The notes: generated by a model not told the origin, from the letters alone. A stretch of DNA of 64,000 nt from Chlamydiales bacterium (GCA_024233495.1 JACKPM010000001.1:248001-312000), one strand, 5' to 3'. Counted from the first letter of the stretch, positions 34,862 through 43,780 are shown. Numbers and translations are program-made.

Positions 34862-35949
34862 AGTGGTGTGCCCTGATCACGCACTTATGGAATGAGAGTG
34901 GGCACCGCTTTCAATACCACCGCTGTTTTCAAGAAGCGATTGAAACGCTTGATCTCCCCTATGAAGGCATCACGAACAAAGTGTGCCCTATTGCGAATCT
35001 TCCTAAGGAGTGGGAGCGCACGCTTTCATGGCGCGATGCCACGAATCTTTTAGGTAGAGTTGAACAACTCTTCTCAAACTTCTTTGACTTCTCCCGCACC
35101 TTTCTCAGAAGTGGAGAAGAGCGCGCCTACTTTCTAGAGTCATACACACTGCGCGACGCTGCAGCCCTTGCACTTGCCATCTCTCTTTTTTTTAAGCGTA
35201 AGGACCGCTTCTACCTGCTCATGCGCACAGACCTTCAGAGCAACTACACCTCACCTAAAAAGCGCGCTCTCTACCTCACCTTTTTCCGCGTTATCCAAAA
35301 GAAGCTCAAAAGTCGCCTTATCCTCCTTTCGGATAGTGATAAAGTGGCAGCCTACTTTGAACACACCCTACAGCAGAAAGTGCATGTTCTCCCAATTCCG
35401 CACACCGCGGGGCTCCCAGTAGCGCCAGTTTGTCCACCCAAAGAGAGAATCCGCATGTGGTGGGTTGGTGTGCCCAACCTCGTCAAAGGGCCAGATGAAA
35501 TCAAAGAGCTTGTCAAAAGCCATACCTCTGAGAAATTTGAGCTCTCACTGAGTGAAGAGTTTCCCCTAGAGGGCACTATCCCCATTCACTATCTAAAAAG
35601 CGTGCTGACTAGAGAAGAGTACACTGAGCAAATGGCTAATACGGACGTTATTCTTCTCCCTTACGATCCCATCTCGTATGCAGCGCGTACATCGGGCATC
35701 TTCGTCGAGACAATTTTTGCTGGGAAAATACCCTTTGTGCGAGCAGGAAGCTGGCTTGCCGACGAGCTTCTCAAGCACAATCTCCCTGAACTTCTGATTA
35801 AGTGGAACTCACTCGATGCAATTGCTCGTCTTGCTCGCGACCCAAGCGTGCATGCCAAGCTTACTGCGATGCAAAATCACTACCGCCACTACCACTGCAT
35901 GGAGAGCTTCACCCAAACCCTCTCGCACATTTATAGTCAAATTGGTTGA
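34858..35949 (+). CDS. Glycosyltransferase, probably GT-B fold
   Basis: Encodes 363 residues from GTG 34858, which overlaps the previous stop (GTGA) and follows GGAG. The C-terminal half resembles GT4-type enzymes: MWWVGVPNLVKGPDEIKELV and NTDVILLPYDPISYAARTSGIFVETIFAGKIPFV. This fits the nucleotide-sugar-binding EX7E region in degenerate form. The N-terminal half is little conserved. The last residues (HIYSQIG) and the stop codon are contributed by the left end of family A copy 4, so the natural C-terminus was probably longer and has been replaced. Function is not assignable beyond glycosyl transfer. Confidence 0.75.
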   Translation: MKWCALITHLWNESGHRFQYHRCFQEAIETLDLPYEGITNKVCPIANLPKEWERTLSWRDATNLLGRVEQLFSNFFDFSRTFLRSGEERAYFLESYTLRDAAALALAISLFFKRKDRFYLLMRTDLQSNYTSPKKRALYLTFFRVIQKKLKSRLILLSDSDKVAAYFEHTLQQKVHVLPIPHTAGLPVAPVCPPKERIRMWWVGVPNLVKGPDEIKELVKSHTSEKFELSLSEEFPLEGTIPIHYLKSVLTREEYTEQMANTDVILLPYDPISYAARTSGIFVETIFAGKIPFVRAGSWLADELLKHNLPELLIKWNSLDAIARLARDPSVHAKLTAMQNHYRHYHCMESFTQTLSHIYSQIG

Positions 35950-36089
35950 AAATTTTACAAATTCATACCATTTGGCTTCTCCAAAGATTGCGCTCGTTCT
36001 CATAGACCATAAATGGTCTAAGTCGAACTTTGCACTTACTTTGGCTTTGCCATCTGCCATGAATTTGTAAAATTTTCAACCGATTTGAC
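35934..36089. repeat. Palindromic miniature element, family A, copy 4
   Basis: Left end TAGTCAAATTGGTTGAAAAT, TA at 35932-35933; right end GATTTGAC meeting the TA that flanks family B copy 4. It overlaps the end of the glycosyltransferase gene and supplies its stop codon. Confidence 0.88.
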
Positions 36090-36091
36090 TA

Positions 36092-36254
36092 GATGGTGTC
36101 GTCAAATTTTCTCCTTTGTCAGCCGGATCTTTTCTGCCAAAATGCACCTTCGCAACCTCGGAAGTAGCGCTTTGGCTACTCCCTTCGCTTTCGATTGCGC
36201 ATTTTGTCTAGAAAATCTCTCGCCTCACAAAGGAGAAAATTTGACGGCACCATC
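36092..36254 (+). repeat. Palindromic miniature element, family B, copy 4 (abutting family A copy 4)
   Basis: A 163-base copy flanked by TA at 36090-36091 and 36255-36256. It sits at the terminal TA of family A copy 4, so the B insertion followed the A insertion. Changes include GACGGC for GACGAC at the right end. Confidence 0.92.
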
Positions 36255-36269
36255 TAAGCCGGCCACACA

Positions 36270-36378
36270 GAACTTTTGGTGATTTTGTTTCCAGTTTGGT
36301 TATCTCGGCCGTAGACAGTGTTAGTTCACACGGCAAAGCCGAGATAGCCTAAATGGGGGCAAAAGCAACCAAAAGACT
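36270..36378. repeat. Long imperfect inverted repeat downstream of brnQ
   Basis: Arms of about 40 bases (36271-36310 and 36338-36376) pair with several mismatches; the inner ends are TTATCTCGGC and GCCGAGATAG. It lies 12 bases past the brnQ stop on the minus strand. It could be a terminator-like hairpin or a remnant of a third miniature element. No second copy is seen in the window. Confidence 0.6.
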
Positions 36379-36389
36379 ACACAAACATG

Positions 36390-37559
36390 TTAATGAACCA
36401 AATATCCTACGATAGAGATGGCGAAGGCTGCAAATATGGGCAGGGTGCGCATCTTCATCTCATAGAGCTTATGGAAGATGTTGAGAATACACAAAATGAT
36501 GAGCCCAGGGCACAAAACCTGCAAGATGGGCTGCAGCATGCTCGCAATCCCCATAAAGCCCAAACATGCAATTGCCACAGAAACTATAAGAGGAATCGCA
36601 ATCGGAATCATAGGGTGCACTGGCTTTTTGATAAACTCCTTTTGAATGTACTCGCCAGAGATCGCCGCAATTGGAATCGCCGTGGTCAAACAAGAGAGCG
36701 CAATCGCCAAGCATGAGAAGAGAGCGCCTTTTGCACCAAGAAGGTGAATCGCGATAAGACCCAAGCTCTGCTCAGGCAGATGATCGCCAAGGGTGTGACG
36801 GTAGTAGGCACCTAGAAGCATAAGGCCTGAGAACATAAGTGCAAGAAGTCCACCAGCAATTGCGCATGAAATGGTCATCTTCTTGAAAATATGGCGTCTT
36901 GCTTCAACTGTATCTTGCTCTTCCTCATCTTGTCTAAAGTAGCTAAAGACGAGAGGGGCAAAAATGAAAGACGCAATCATGTCGAGCGTATTGTAGCCTG
37001 TTCCTAGACCTGTAAGCACTGCGTTTGTATTCGTAATGTCAATAGGCGCCGGAGCTGGGTGGTGCCAAAAACCGAGAATCAAAATAGCGCCCAAAGAGAG
37101 AATCAAAACAGGTGCCAAAATCACACCGATAATGTCGACAATGCGGTTTTTCTTCAAAGCTAAGACAAGCACCAAAACTGAGGCAAGAGCGCTAAAGAGC
37201 AAAAGTCCCACGTGCGGCATGTAGGGGGCAAGCGTTGCGTGTGCGAGCGTAAAGAGGCGAGGAAGTGACCCAAATGGTCCCAAAATCATCTGGATGATAA
37301 AAAGAAGAACAAAGCCTACACGGCGCCCAGTTTGATTGAAGAATGCGCGGTAATCACCTTGGAAAAGCATCATCGAAATGAGCCCCAAAAGGGGAAGGGA
37401 AACTGCCGTTACCAAAAAGCCGCAAAGGGCTGGGACAGTGTGGGAGCCCATCTTACCACCCAAAATGAGAGGCCAAATTAAGTCTCCTGCTCCAAAGAAC
37501 ATGGAAAAAAGAGCTAACCCTGCAGCAACGATTCCTGATTTATGTAGCTTGAATGCCAT
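36390..37559 (-). CDS. brnQ: Branched-chain amino acid transporter, BrnQ/LIVCS family
   Basis: Encodes 389 residues with about 11-12 transmembrane helices. It has the family start MFFGAGDLIWPLILGGKMGS, which corresponds to the conserved FFGAGNLIFP segment, and PGLIILCILNIF near the C-terminus. It imports leucine, isoleucine and valine with Na+ or H+. An intracellular chlamydia lacking branched-chain synthesis would need this uptake. C. trachomatis has a BrnQ (CT554). It stands alone here, between palindromic repeats and cysJ. Confidence 0.88.
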   Translation of the reverse strand: MAFKLHKSGIVAAGLALFSMFFGAGDLIWPLILGGKMGSHTVPALCGFLVTAVSLPLLGLISMMLFQGDYRAFFNQTGRRVGFVLLFIIQMILGPFGSLPRLFTLAHATLAPYMPHVGLLLFSALASVLVLVLALKKNRIVDIIGVILAPVLILSLGAILILGFWHHPAPAPIDITNTNAVLTGLGTGYNTLDMIASFIFAPLVFSYFRQDEEEQDTVEARRHIFKKMTISCAIAGGLLALMFSGLMLLGAYYRHTLGDHLPEQSLGLIAIHLLGAKGALFSCLAIALSCLTTAIPIAAISGEYIQKEFIKKPVHPMIPIAIPLIVSVAIACLGFMGIASMLQPILQVLCPGLIILCILNIFHKLYEMKMRTLPIFAAFAISIVGYLVH

Positions 37560-37590
37560 GCATATATTATGTCTGGGGGTGTATTAAAAA

Positions 37591-38589
37591 TCAATAAACA
37601 TCTCGGACATACCGATTTTGTCTCTTCAAATTTTTAATGTATTCCTTGGGGTCTTCTTTCCCCTCGCTTTCAACGATTGTATGGAGCGCTTGATCGACGC
37701 TTTTGGCCATCTGCTTTGCATCACCACAGACGTAGAAATAGGCGCCATCCTCTAACCATTTCCAAATATCGTGGCTATTCTCGAGGAGGCGGTCTTGAAC
37801 ATAGATTTTTTGAGAGGTGTCGCGGGAGAAGGCAGTATCCAGGCGTAAAGCACCCTTTTGAACAGCAGCCTTCCACTCCTCTTCATAGTAGTAATCTTTT
37901 TTCTGGTTCCGCTCGCCGAAAAAAAGCCAGTTGTTGTGGGCTTGCTTTAAGAGGCGCTCTTGCAAAAAGCCGCGAAAAGGAGCGATTCCTGTTCCTGGTC
38001 CCACCATAATAATCGGCTTTTGAAAAGATTCTGGGGAGAGGTAAAAGCTTTTTGCTGGATGAAGGTAGAAATTAAGGATAGGCTCATTTAGAGGGGCGCG
38101 CTTGCACAGAAAGTGGGAGCAAGTGCCGTAGCGTGTAGGGAAGTGCTTGGGATTTTCGTTTACGCTCACAGTAAGGTGAATCTCTTTGCCGACGGCCTCC
38201 ATTGAGGAGGCAATCGAGTAGAAACGGGGTAAAAGAGGGCTAAGAAGATCTACTAGCGCCTGTGGAGATATACCGCAATTTTGTTGAAGTGAAGCGAGCA
38301 CATGATCACCACCTCCAAGTTTTTTAGGTGAGCGCACAAGATTAGCTTTTTCAGAGAGGTAGCTTCGCAAGTTGAGAGCGTTACCTTTTTTGTCGATAAC
38401 ACTCTCTTTGCCTGTTGCTCCCATAGCATCGAGGATGTCTTGGACAAGGATGGGGTCATTTTGCGGGTATATGGCAACACAATCCCCGACACGGTAGGAT
38501 AGATTTGTTTTTGAAATGTCGAGGACTAAATGGTAAGTCTCCTTTTCGGAGAGCGCATTTAGTCTTCGACGTTCAATGATGGGGATCAT
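37591..38589 (-). CDS. cysJ: CysJ-like sulfite reductase flavoprotein, FAD/NADPH part only
   Basis: Encodes 332 residues. FAD-binding motif RFYSIASS, NADPH-binding GPGTGIAPFRGFLQER, FFGERNQKKDYYYEEEW and YVCGDAKQMAKSVD are all present. The C-terminus RYVRDVY matches CysJ. The N-terminal flavodoxin (FMN) domain found in E. coli CysJ (about 600 residues) is absent, as in C. trachomatis CT435. It therefore cannot work alone as a classical sulfite reductase; electron transfer to another partner is likely. Its ATG overlaps the rpsJ stop by four bases, so it belongs to the str operon. Confidence 0.88.
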   Translation of the reverse strand: MIPIIERRRLNALSEKETYHLVLDISKTNLSYRVGDCVAIYPQNDPILVQDILDAMGATGKESVIDKKGNALNLRSYLSEKANLVRSPKKLGGGDHVLASLQQNCGISPQALVDLLSPLLPRFYSIASSMEAVGKEIHLTVSVNENPKHFPTRYGTCSHFLCKRAPLNEPILNFYLHPAKSFYLSPESFQKPIIMVGPGTGIAPFRGFLQERLLKQAHNNWLFFGERNQKKDYYYEEEWKAAVQKGALRLDTAFSRDTSQKIYVQDRLLENSHDIWKWLEDGAYFYVCGDAKQMAKSVDQALHTIVESEGKEDPKEYIKNLKRQNRYVRDVY

Positions 38590-38903
38590 GCAGCTTTAAT
38601 TTTAATGTCCACACCCGCTGGCAGAGCCAACGTTTTCAGCGCATCAATCGTGCTTCCAGATGGATCTAGGATGTCGATCAACCGCTTATGTGTACGGATT
38701 TCAAACTGCTCTCGGCTCTTTCGGTCGACGTGTGGAGAACGGAGCACAGTGTAGATTTCACGCTTAGTAGGAAGGGGAATCGGACCCACAACGCGTGCAC
38801 CTGTGCGCTTAGCAGTCTCCACAATGTCGGCTGTTGAACGGTCGATTTGACGTTGGTCAAATCCCTTCAAACGGATCCGAATCTTTTGCTTCTGTTTTGC
38901 CAT
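38586..38903 (-). CDS. rpsJ: 30S ribosomal protein S10
   Basis: Encodes 105 residues, the normal length for S10 of the 30S head. Signature KIRIRLKGFDQRQIDRSTAD and RVVGPIPLPTKREIYTVLRS match the family closely. S10 also takes part in transcription antitermination (NusE). It follows fusA by six bases and overlaps cysJ. Confidence 0.97.
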   Translation of the reverse strand: MAKQKQKIRIRLKGFDQRQIDRSTADIVETAKRTGARVVGPIPLPTKREIYTVLRSPHVDRKSREQFEIRTHKRLIDILDPSGSTIDALKTLALPAGVDIKIKAA

Positions 38904-38909
38904 TTGTTG

Positions 38910-40997
38910 TTACCTTTTCGTAATTTCATCTTGAATCTTTTGCGGCACTCTCGCGAAGAACGCAGGCTCCATTGTAGACGTTGCACGCCCAGAACTCATA
39001 GAGCGTAATTGCGTTGTGTACCCTGACATCTCACTTAGTGGTGCCTCTGCAGAGACTTTGACCATTCCTTTTGAGGTCTCTTGTCCTAAGATCTTTCCGC
39101 GGCGACGGTTCAAGTCACCGATCACATCACCCATCGCAGCCTCTGGTGTGACAACGTCAACTTTCATGATAGGCTCAAGGATAACGGGCTTAGCTTTTCT
39201 TGCTGCATCTTTCAGCGCCATTGATCCGCAGATCTTAAACGCCATCTCGTTCGAGTCTACCTCGTGGTAAGAACCGAAGACGATGTGAACCTTGACATCA
39301 ACAAGGTTGTAGCCAGCAAGAACTCCAGTAGAGAGCCCTTCTTCAATCCCTTTAATTGTGGCAGGGATGTATTCTTTTGGAATCACTCCACCCACAATCT
39401 TGCTGACAACCTCGTTTCCTTTGCCAGGCTCGTTTGGCTCAATTTCGAGGCATACGTGTGCGTATTGACCACGACCACCAGACTGCTTGACAAACTTTGT
39501 CTCAGTCTTGCTTGGCTCAGTGATTGTCTCTTTGTAAGAAACCTGAGGCTTACCTACGTTCGCTTCTACCTTAAATTCACGGATCATACGATCGCGCAAG
39601 ATGTCTAGATGAAGCTCTCCCATTCCGGAGATAATTGTTTGCCCAGTTTCCTCATTTGAAGTGACACGGAAAGTGGGGTCTTCTTCTGAAAGAGCTCCCA
39701 AAGCGTGTGCTAACTTTTCACGATCACCCTTCGATTTTGGCTCAATCGCCATCGAAATTACAGGCTCAGGGAAGTCCATCTTCTCTAGAAGAAACTCACC
39801 ACCATCTTCACAAAGAGTGTCTCCTGTAGTGGTGTTTTTTAAACCGATACAAGCAGCGATATCACCTGTATAGAATTCATCACGGTCAGTACGCTCGTTA
39901 CTGTGCATCTCAAGTAGGCGAGAGACGCGCTCTTTCTTATCTTTTGTTGTGTTAATGAGAGTAGAACCCTTTTTCAACGTTCCTGCATAGACACGTACAA
40001 ATGTAATGCGGCCTACATAAGGGTCAGTTGCTACTTTAAAGGCGAGTGCGGCAAGAGGAGCGCTATCATCCGGCTCTACTTCAAATGGCTCACCTGTATC
40101 GATGTTGACACCTTTTACACTGCCACGGTCAAGAGGGGAGGGCATGTAGCGCACGATTGCGTCAAGAAGCTGCTGTACTCCTTTATTTTTGAAGGCAGAG
40201 CCACAAAGAACCGGGTTGATTTTATTGTCACAAACTCCCTTGCGGATCACAGCATAGATCTCTTCAGGAGTGAGTGTATCAGGTGCTTCAAGCACCTTGT
40301 TCATGAACGCTTCATTTTCTTCGTCGATCATGGCAAACTCTTCGAGCATCTCTGCGCGCATCTGCGCGCACTTCTCTTTGAGGTCAGCAGGGATCTCTGT
40401 CTCATCCCACTTTGCACCCAAGCTTTCATCATTGAAGACAAGCGCCTTCATTGTGATAAGGTCAACCATTCCAGCGAATTCGCCCTCTGCGCCAATTGGG
40501 CACTGAACAGGCACTGCATGCGCACCAAGCTTCTCTTTCATCGAATCAACCGCTGCAAAGAAGTCAGCACCCATGCGGTCCATCTTGTTGACGAAGCAGA
40601 TACGAGGAACGCCATACTTGTTCGCTTGGCGCCACACTGTTTCGGATTGAGGCTCTACACCAGATACAGAGTCAAAGACAGCAACAGAACCATCTAGAAC
40701 CCGCAGTGAACGCTCCACCTCAACAGTGAAGTCTACGTGTCCTGGAGTGTCAATGATATTAATCTTAGACTCTAGCCAATAAACAGTAGTTGCCGCACTG
40801 GTAATGGTGATCCCACGCTCCTGCTCCTGCTCCATCCAGTCCATCGTTGCGGCACCTTCGTGCACTTCACCGATTTTATGAGAGCGGCCTGCATAATAGA
40901 GGATCCGTTCCGTGGTTGTCGTTTTTCCTGCATCGATGTGGGCCATGATGCCGATATTTCTGACTTTATTCAGCTTGTCCTTTTCTGACCTGGGCAT
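38910..40997 (-). CDS. fusA: Elongation factor G
   Basis: Encodes 695 residues. EF-G is the GTPase that drives translocation. GTP-binding motifs are IMAHIDAGKTTTTERILYY, DTPGHVDFTVEVERSLRVLDG and NKMDRMGADF. Domains II to V follow (GELHLDILRDRMIREFKVEA; SEAPLSEMSGYTTQLRSMSSG). Single-copy in this window. It lies between rpsG and rpsJ with 12- and 6-base gaps. Confidence 0.98.
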   Translation of the reverse strand: MPRSEKDKLNKVRNIGIMAHIDAGKTTTTERILYYAGRSHKIGEVHEGAATMDWMEQEQERGITITSAATTVYWLESKINIIDTPGHVDFTVEVERSLRVLDGSVAVFDSVSGVEPQSETVWRQANKYGVPRICFVNKMDRMGADFFAAVDSMKEKLGAHAVPVQCPIGAEGEFAGMVDLITMKALVFNDESLGAKWDETEIPADLKEKCAQMRAEMLEEFAMIDEENEAFMNKVLEAPDTLTPEEIYAVIRKGVCDNKINPVLCGSAFKNKGVQQLLDAIVRYMPSPLDRGSVKGVNIDTGEPFEVEPDDSAPLAALAFKVATDPYVGRITFVRVYAGTLKKGSTLINTTKDKKERVSRLLEMHSNERTDRDEFYTGDIAACIGLKNTTTGDTLCEDGGEFLLEKMDFPEPVISMAIEPKSKGDREKLAHALGALSEEDPTFRVTSNEETGQTIISGMGELHLDILRDRMIREFKVEANVGKPQVSYKETITEPSKTETKFVKQSGGRGQYAHVCLEIEPNEPGKGNEVVSKIVGGVIPKEYIPATIKGIEEGLSTGVLAGYNLVDVKVHIVFGSYHEVDSNEMAFKICGSMALKDAARKAKPVILEPIMKVDVVTPEAAMGDVIGDLNRRRGKILGQETSKGMVKVSAEAPLSEMSGYTTQLRSMSSGRATSTMEPAFFARVPQKIQDEITKR

Positions 40998-41009
40998 TCC
41001 TCTTCTCTC

Positions 41010-41483
41010 CTACCACTTGTAATGTGCAAATGCTTTGTTCGCTTCCGCCATGCGGTGTGTGTCATCTTTCTTCTTGATTGTGGAGCCTTGATTGTTGAAG
41101 CAATCGAGGAGCTCTTGAGCAAGACCATCGGCCATAGAACGACCTACTTTTGCCCGAGCGTGGGCAATAATCCAACGCATCGCCATTGATGTGCGTCTGT
41201 CAGGAGCAATTTCAATCGGCACCTGATACGTAGCACCACCGATACGGCGACTCTTTACTTCCAAAGAGGGCTTTGCATTGTCAAGCGCCTTTTCAAAAGC
41301 CTCGACAGGGTCTTCCATATTAGCTTTTTTCGCGAACTCAACAATAGCGCCATATACGATGGCTCGTGCACGCGCCTTTTTCCCGTGCATCATCACCTTA
41401 TTAATAAACTTGGTGAGTACGGTACTGCCATACAGCGGGTCCGGCATTACTTTGCGCTTCTCAGCTTTCCGTCTTCTAGACAT
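41010..41483 (-). CDS. rpsG: 30S ribosomal protein S7
   Basis: Encodes 157 residues from ATG (complement 41481-41483), after AGGTAGGA. S7 nucleates assembly of the 30S head. Family text is clear: MSRRRKAEKRKVMPDPLYGS, then RRIGGATYQVPIEIAPDRRT and RWIIAHARAKVGRSMADGLA. A longer frame to 41573 is not used because the preceding 30 residues are unlike S7 and have no family support. Confidence 0.97.
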   Translation of the reverse strand: MSRRRKAEKRKVMPDPLYGSTVLTKFINKVMMHGKKARARAIVYGAIVEFAKKANMEDPVEAFEKALDNAKPSLEVKSRRIGGATYQVPIEIAPDRRTSMAMRWIIAHARAKVGRSMADGLAQELLDCFNNQGSTIKKKDDTHRMAEANKAFAHYKW

Positions 41484-41602
41484 ATTCCTACCTAAATATT
41501 GTACTTTCCTTTTCACCTGTGCGAATGCACGGCCGCGAACTTCTCCCTCCCCTTTGAAGAGAGGAGTTCGCACCAGGATGAGGATCTACCCCCATCCTAG
41601 AA

Positions 41603-41974
41603 TTACTTCGGCCTCTTAGCTCCGTATAGCGATCGGCTCTGCTTACGGTCTTTCACCGCAGCGCAGTCTAAAGCTCCTCGCACGATGTGATAACGCACAC
41701 CTGGGAGGTCTTTTACGCGACCACCACGCACAAGCACAATGCTGTGCTCCTGCAGGTTGTGTCCCTCACCACCAATATAGGCGATCACCTCTTGGCCATT
41801 TGAGAGGCGCACCCACGCTACTTTACGCAGCGCCGAGTTCGGCTTCTTAGGAGTCTTTGTCTTCACCTGAAGACACACTCCACGTCTGTGAGGGCACTTA
41901 TTAAGAGCGGGCGACTTCTTGCGCCGGTCTTTCTTCCCTCTTTTCTTTCGAATCAACTGATTAATCGTTGGCAT
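41603..41974 (-). CDS. rpsL: 30S ribosomal protein S12
   Basis: Encodes 123 residues. S12 helps decoding accuracy. KKSPALNKCPHRRGVCLQVKTKTPKKPNSALRKVAW has the Lys of the K43-type position (TPKKPNSA) unchanged, so streptomycin sensitivity is expected at this residue. GEGHNLQEHSIVLVRGGRVK is also canonical. It starts the str operon (rpsL-rpsG-fusA-rpsJ-cysJ), transcribed on the minus strand. Confidence 0.98.
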   Translation of the reverse strand: MPTINQLIRKKRGKKDRRKKSPALNKCPHRRGVCLQVKTKTPKKPNSALRKVAWVRLSNGQEVIAYIGGEGHNLQEHSIVLVRGGRVKDLPGVRYHIVRGALDCAAVKDRKQSRSLYGAKRPK

Positions 41975-42033
41975 GTTTCACTCCAAAAATTGAGTAGGCC
42001 AACTATAAGGCAATAGGGGCTTTTCAGACAAGA

Positions 42034-43062
42034 TTATTTCATGGCTTGGACGATTTCGCTTAGGCGCGCTGGAGGAATTTCTCCTCCAAAATTTTCTATT
42101 GCGGCGCTTCCCATCAAATTTCCAAAAAGTGCACACCTCTCCAATGATTCACCATGCAGGTAGCCATAGAGAAAGCCAGAGGCAAAAAGATCTCCCCCCC
42201 CTGTCGAATCAACAACGGTGGTAGGAATAGCAGGCTGGTGAATAAAATCTTTTCCTGATGCGACATAACATCCTTTCTCGCCGATTTTGACAACTGCTAC
42301 ATGACAAAAATTACTTAGAAAGCGACAGGCGTGTTCAGGATCGAGGTGGGTGAGTGCATACGCCTCATCCACATCCATAAAAAGCACGTCGATGTAGCTA
42401 TTGAGCAATCCCCAAAGGCGCTCTCGATACTTCTCTCCAATATTTTGATTGCCGATGTCATATGAGACAGTTGCGCCTTGCTCCATCGCAAGTCTAGCTG
42501 CTTTTTCAACAACCCCTCGATTGGGGATCAAATACCCCTCAATGTGCACCAAATCGACCCCTTTGAAATATTGGGGGAGAATATCCTCTTCACACGTCTC
42601 TTTTTCAGAGTCGATGAAGGTGCAAAAGGAGCGTTCTCCATCTGGAGTGACTAGAGAGATGACGTGCGCTGTAGGGGTATTTGACCGAGTAACGAGGGGA
42701 GTGATGCCACACTTCTCCATCTCATAAATTAAAATGTCTCCCCTACGGTCGTAGCCCACATTGCCTGTGAGCGCTGACGGAATGCCAAGAGAGGCCAACC
42801 CTTTAATGGTATTTGCAACACTCCCACCAGTCATCAATGTCGGCTCTGCCTGAGACCGTGAGAGCGCCAGAACTTCTGAAAAAGCAGCCCAATCGAGATC
42901 TTTCCACCCCCTTTTAGGGAGATAGACTGCCTCTAAAAACCTCTCATCAACAGGTTGAATGTAGTCCCAAACATAGGAGCCTATCCCTAAAACACGGTAG
43001 TGCGCATGGATTGAAAAATTGAGAAGGCAAAAAAGAAGAGTGATGCGTATAGTGGCTTTCAT
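42034..43062 (-). CDS. PfkB family sugar/nucleoside kinase with an apparent signal peptide
   Basis: Encodes 342 residues from ATG complement 43060-43062. The ribokinase/PfkB fold signatures are present: MTGGSVANTIKGLASLG (N-terminal GGxxxN) and VVDSTGGGDLFASGFLYGY (catalytic D-T-x-G-x-x-D variant). Adenosine/ribokinase-type enzymes phosphorylate a sugar or nucleoside. Unusual is the N-terminus MKATIRITLLFCLLNFSIHA, a textbook secretion signal, which a cytoplasmic kinase should not have. The start codon shares bases with a divergent gene (CATG at 43060-43063). A downstream GTG (HYRV) would remove the signal but lacks a ribosome-binding site. Its role is unclear. Confidence 0.75.
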   Translation of the reverse strand: MKATIRITLLFCLLNFSIHAHYRVLGIGSYVWDYIQPVDERFLEAVYLPKRGWKDLDWAAFSEVLALSRSQAEPTLMTGGSVANTIKGLASLGIPSALTGNVGYDRRGDILIYEMEKCGITPLVTRSNTPTAHVISLVTPDGERSFCTFIDSEKETCEEDILPQYFKGVDLVHIEGYLIPNRGVVEKAARLAMEQGATVSYDIGNQNIGEKYRERLWGLLNSYIDVLFMDVDEAYALTHLDPEHACRFLSNFCHVAVVKIGEKGCYVASGKDFIHQPAIPTTVVDSTGGGDLFASGFLYGYLHGESLERCALFGNLMGSAAIENFGGEIPPARLSEIVQAMK

Positions 43063-43780
43063 GCGCTTCAGTATTATCACGATCACGTTTAATGCGGAAG
43101 AATTTTTAGAAAAAACACTTGATTCTGTCGCTGCGCAAGAGTTCTCTTCTTTTGAACATATTATTTGGGATGGGGGAAGCACAGACAATACGTTGCGCAT
43201 CGCTGAAAAGTATGACGCTCAAGTGCATCAAGGGAAAGATGGCGGCATTTCTGATGCAATGAATAAAGGGGCGGCTTTGGCAAAAGGGGAAATCTTACTT
43301 CACCTGCACGCTGATGACTTTTTGCCCCACCCAAAAGTGCTTGCCTATGTCGATACAGCATTCAAGCAGCACAACCCCTCTTGGCTCTATGGGCAGGCGT
43401 ATACAGTTGATCAGCAAGGAGAGGTAATGCGCGAGTCAAAGTATCGTCCCTTTTCTCACCGTAAATTGCGCCGTTACAACACAATTACGCATCCGGCAAC
43501 CTATGTAAAGCGAACTTTATTTGAAGAGATAGGAGGCTTCGACCCCACCCTCAGCTACTGCATGGACTACGACTTGTGGCTCCGCCTTGCAAAAAGGGCA
43601 ACGCCTCACGTATTGCCATCTACAATCGCCTCTTTTAGGGAGCATAGTGAGTCTCTCTCCACTTCTCAACCGCGCAAGGTCGCTGATGAGGCATATAGTG
43701 TGCGCAATCGCTATGTTACCTCCCCTTGGGAGAGATATAAGTCGTATTGTACGTGGAGGAAGCGGTGTGCTAGCACGTAA
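43061..43780 (+). CDS. Glycosyltransferase family 2
   Basis: Encodes 239 residues from ATG 43061. N-terminus MRFSIITITFNAEEFLEKTL with GT-A signatures FEHIIWDGGSTDNTLRIAE and the DxD-like LHADDFLPHPKV, then SYCMDYDLWLRLAKR. It resembles short GT2 enzymes that work on cell-surface polysaccharides (WcaA/SpsA type). The start overlaps the divergent PfkB start by two bases, so both may use a shared intergenic promoter only if upstream DNA lies inside the opposite gene. Its end overlaps the next glycosyltransferase by 14 bases. Confidence 0.85.
   Translation: MRFSIITITFNAEEFLEKTLDSVAAQEFSSFEHIIWDGGSTDNTLRIAEKYDAQVHQGKDGGISDAMNKGAALAKGEILLHLHADDFLPHPKVLAYVDTAFKQHNPSWLYGQAYTVDQQGEVMRESKYRPFSHRKLRRYNTITHPATYVKRTLFEEIGGFDPTLSYCMDYDLWLRLAKRATPHVLPSTIASFREHSESLSTSQPRKVADEAYSVRNRYVTSPWERYKSYCTWRKRCAST

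Noticed and set aside
41484..41573. N-terminal extension of S7
   Set aside because: The 30 extra codons do not resemble S7, while ATG 41483 has a good ribosome-binding site and gives the family N-terminus.
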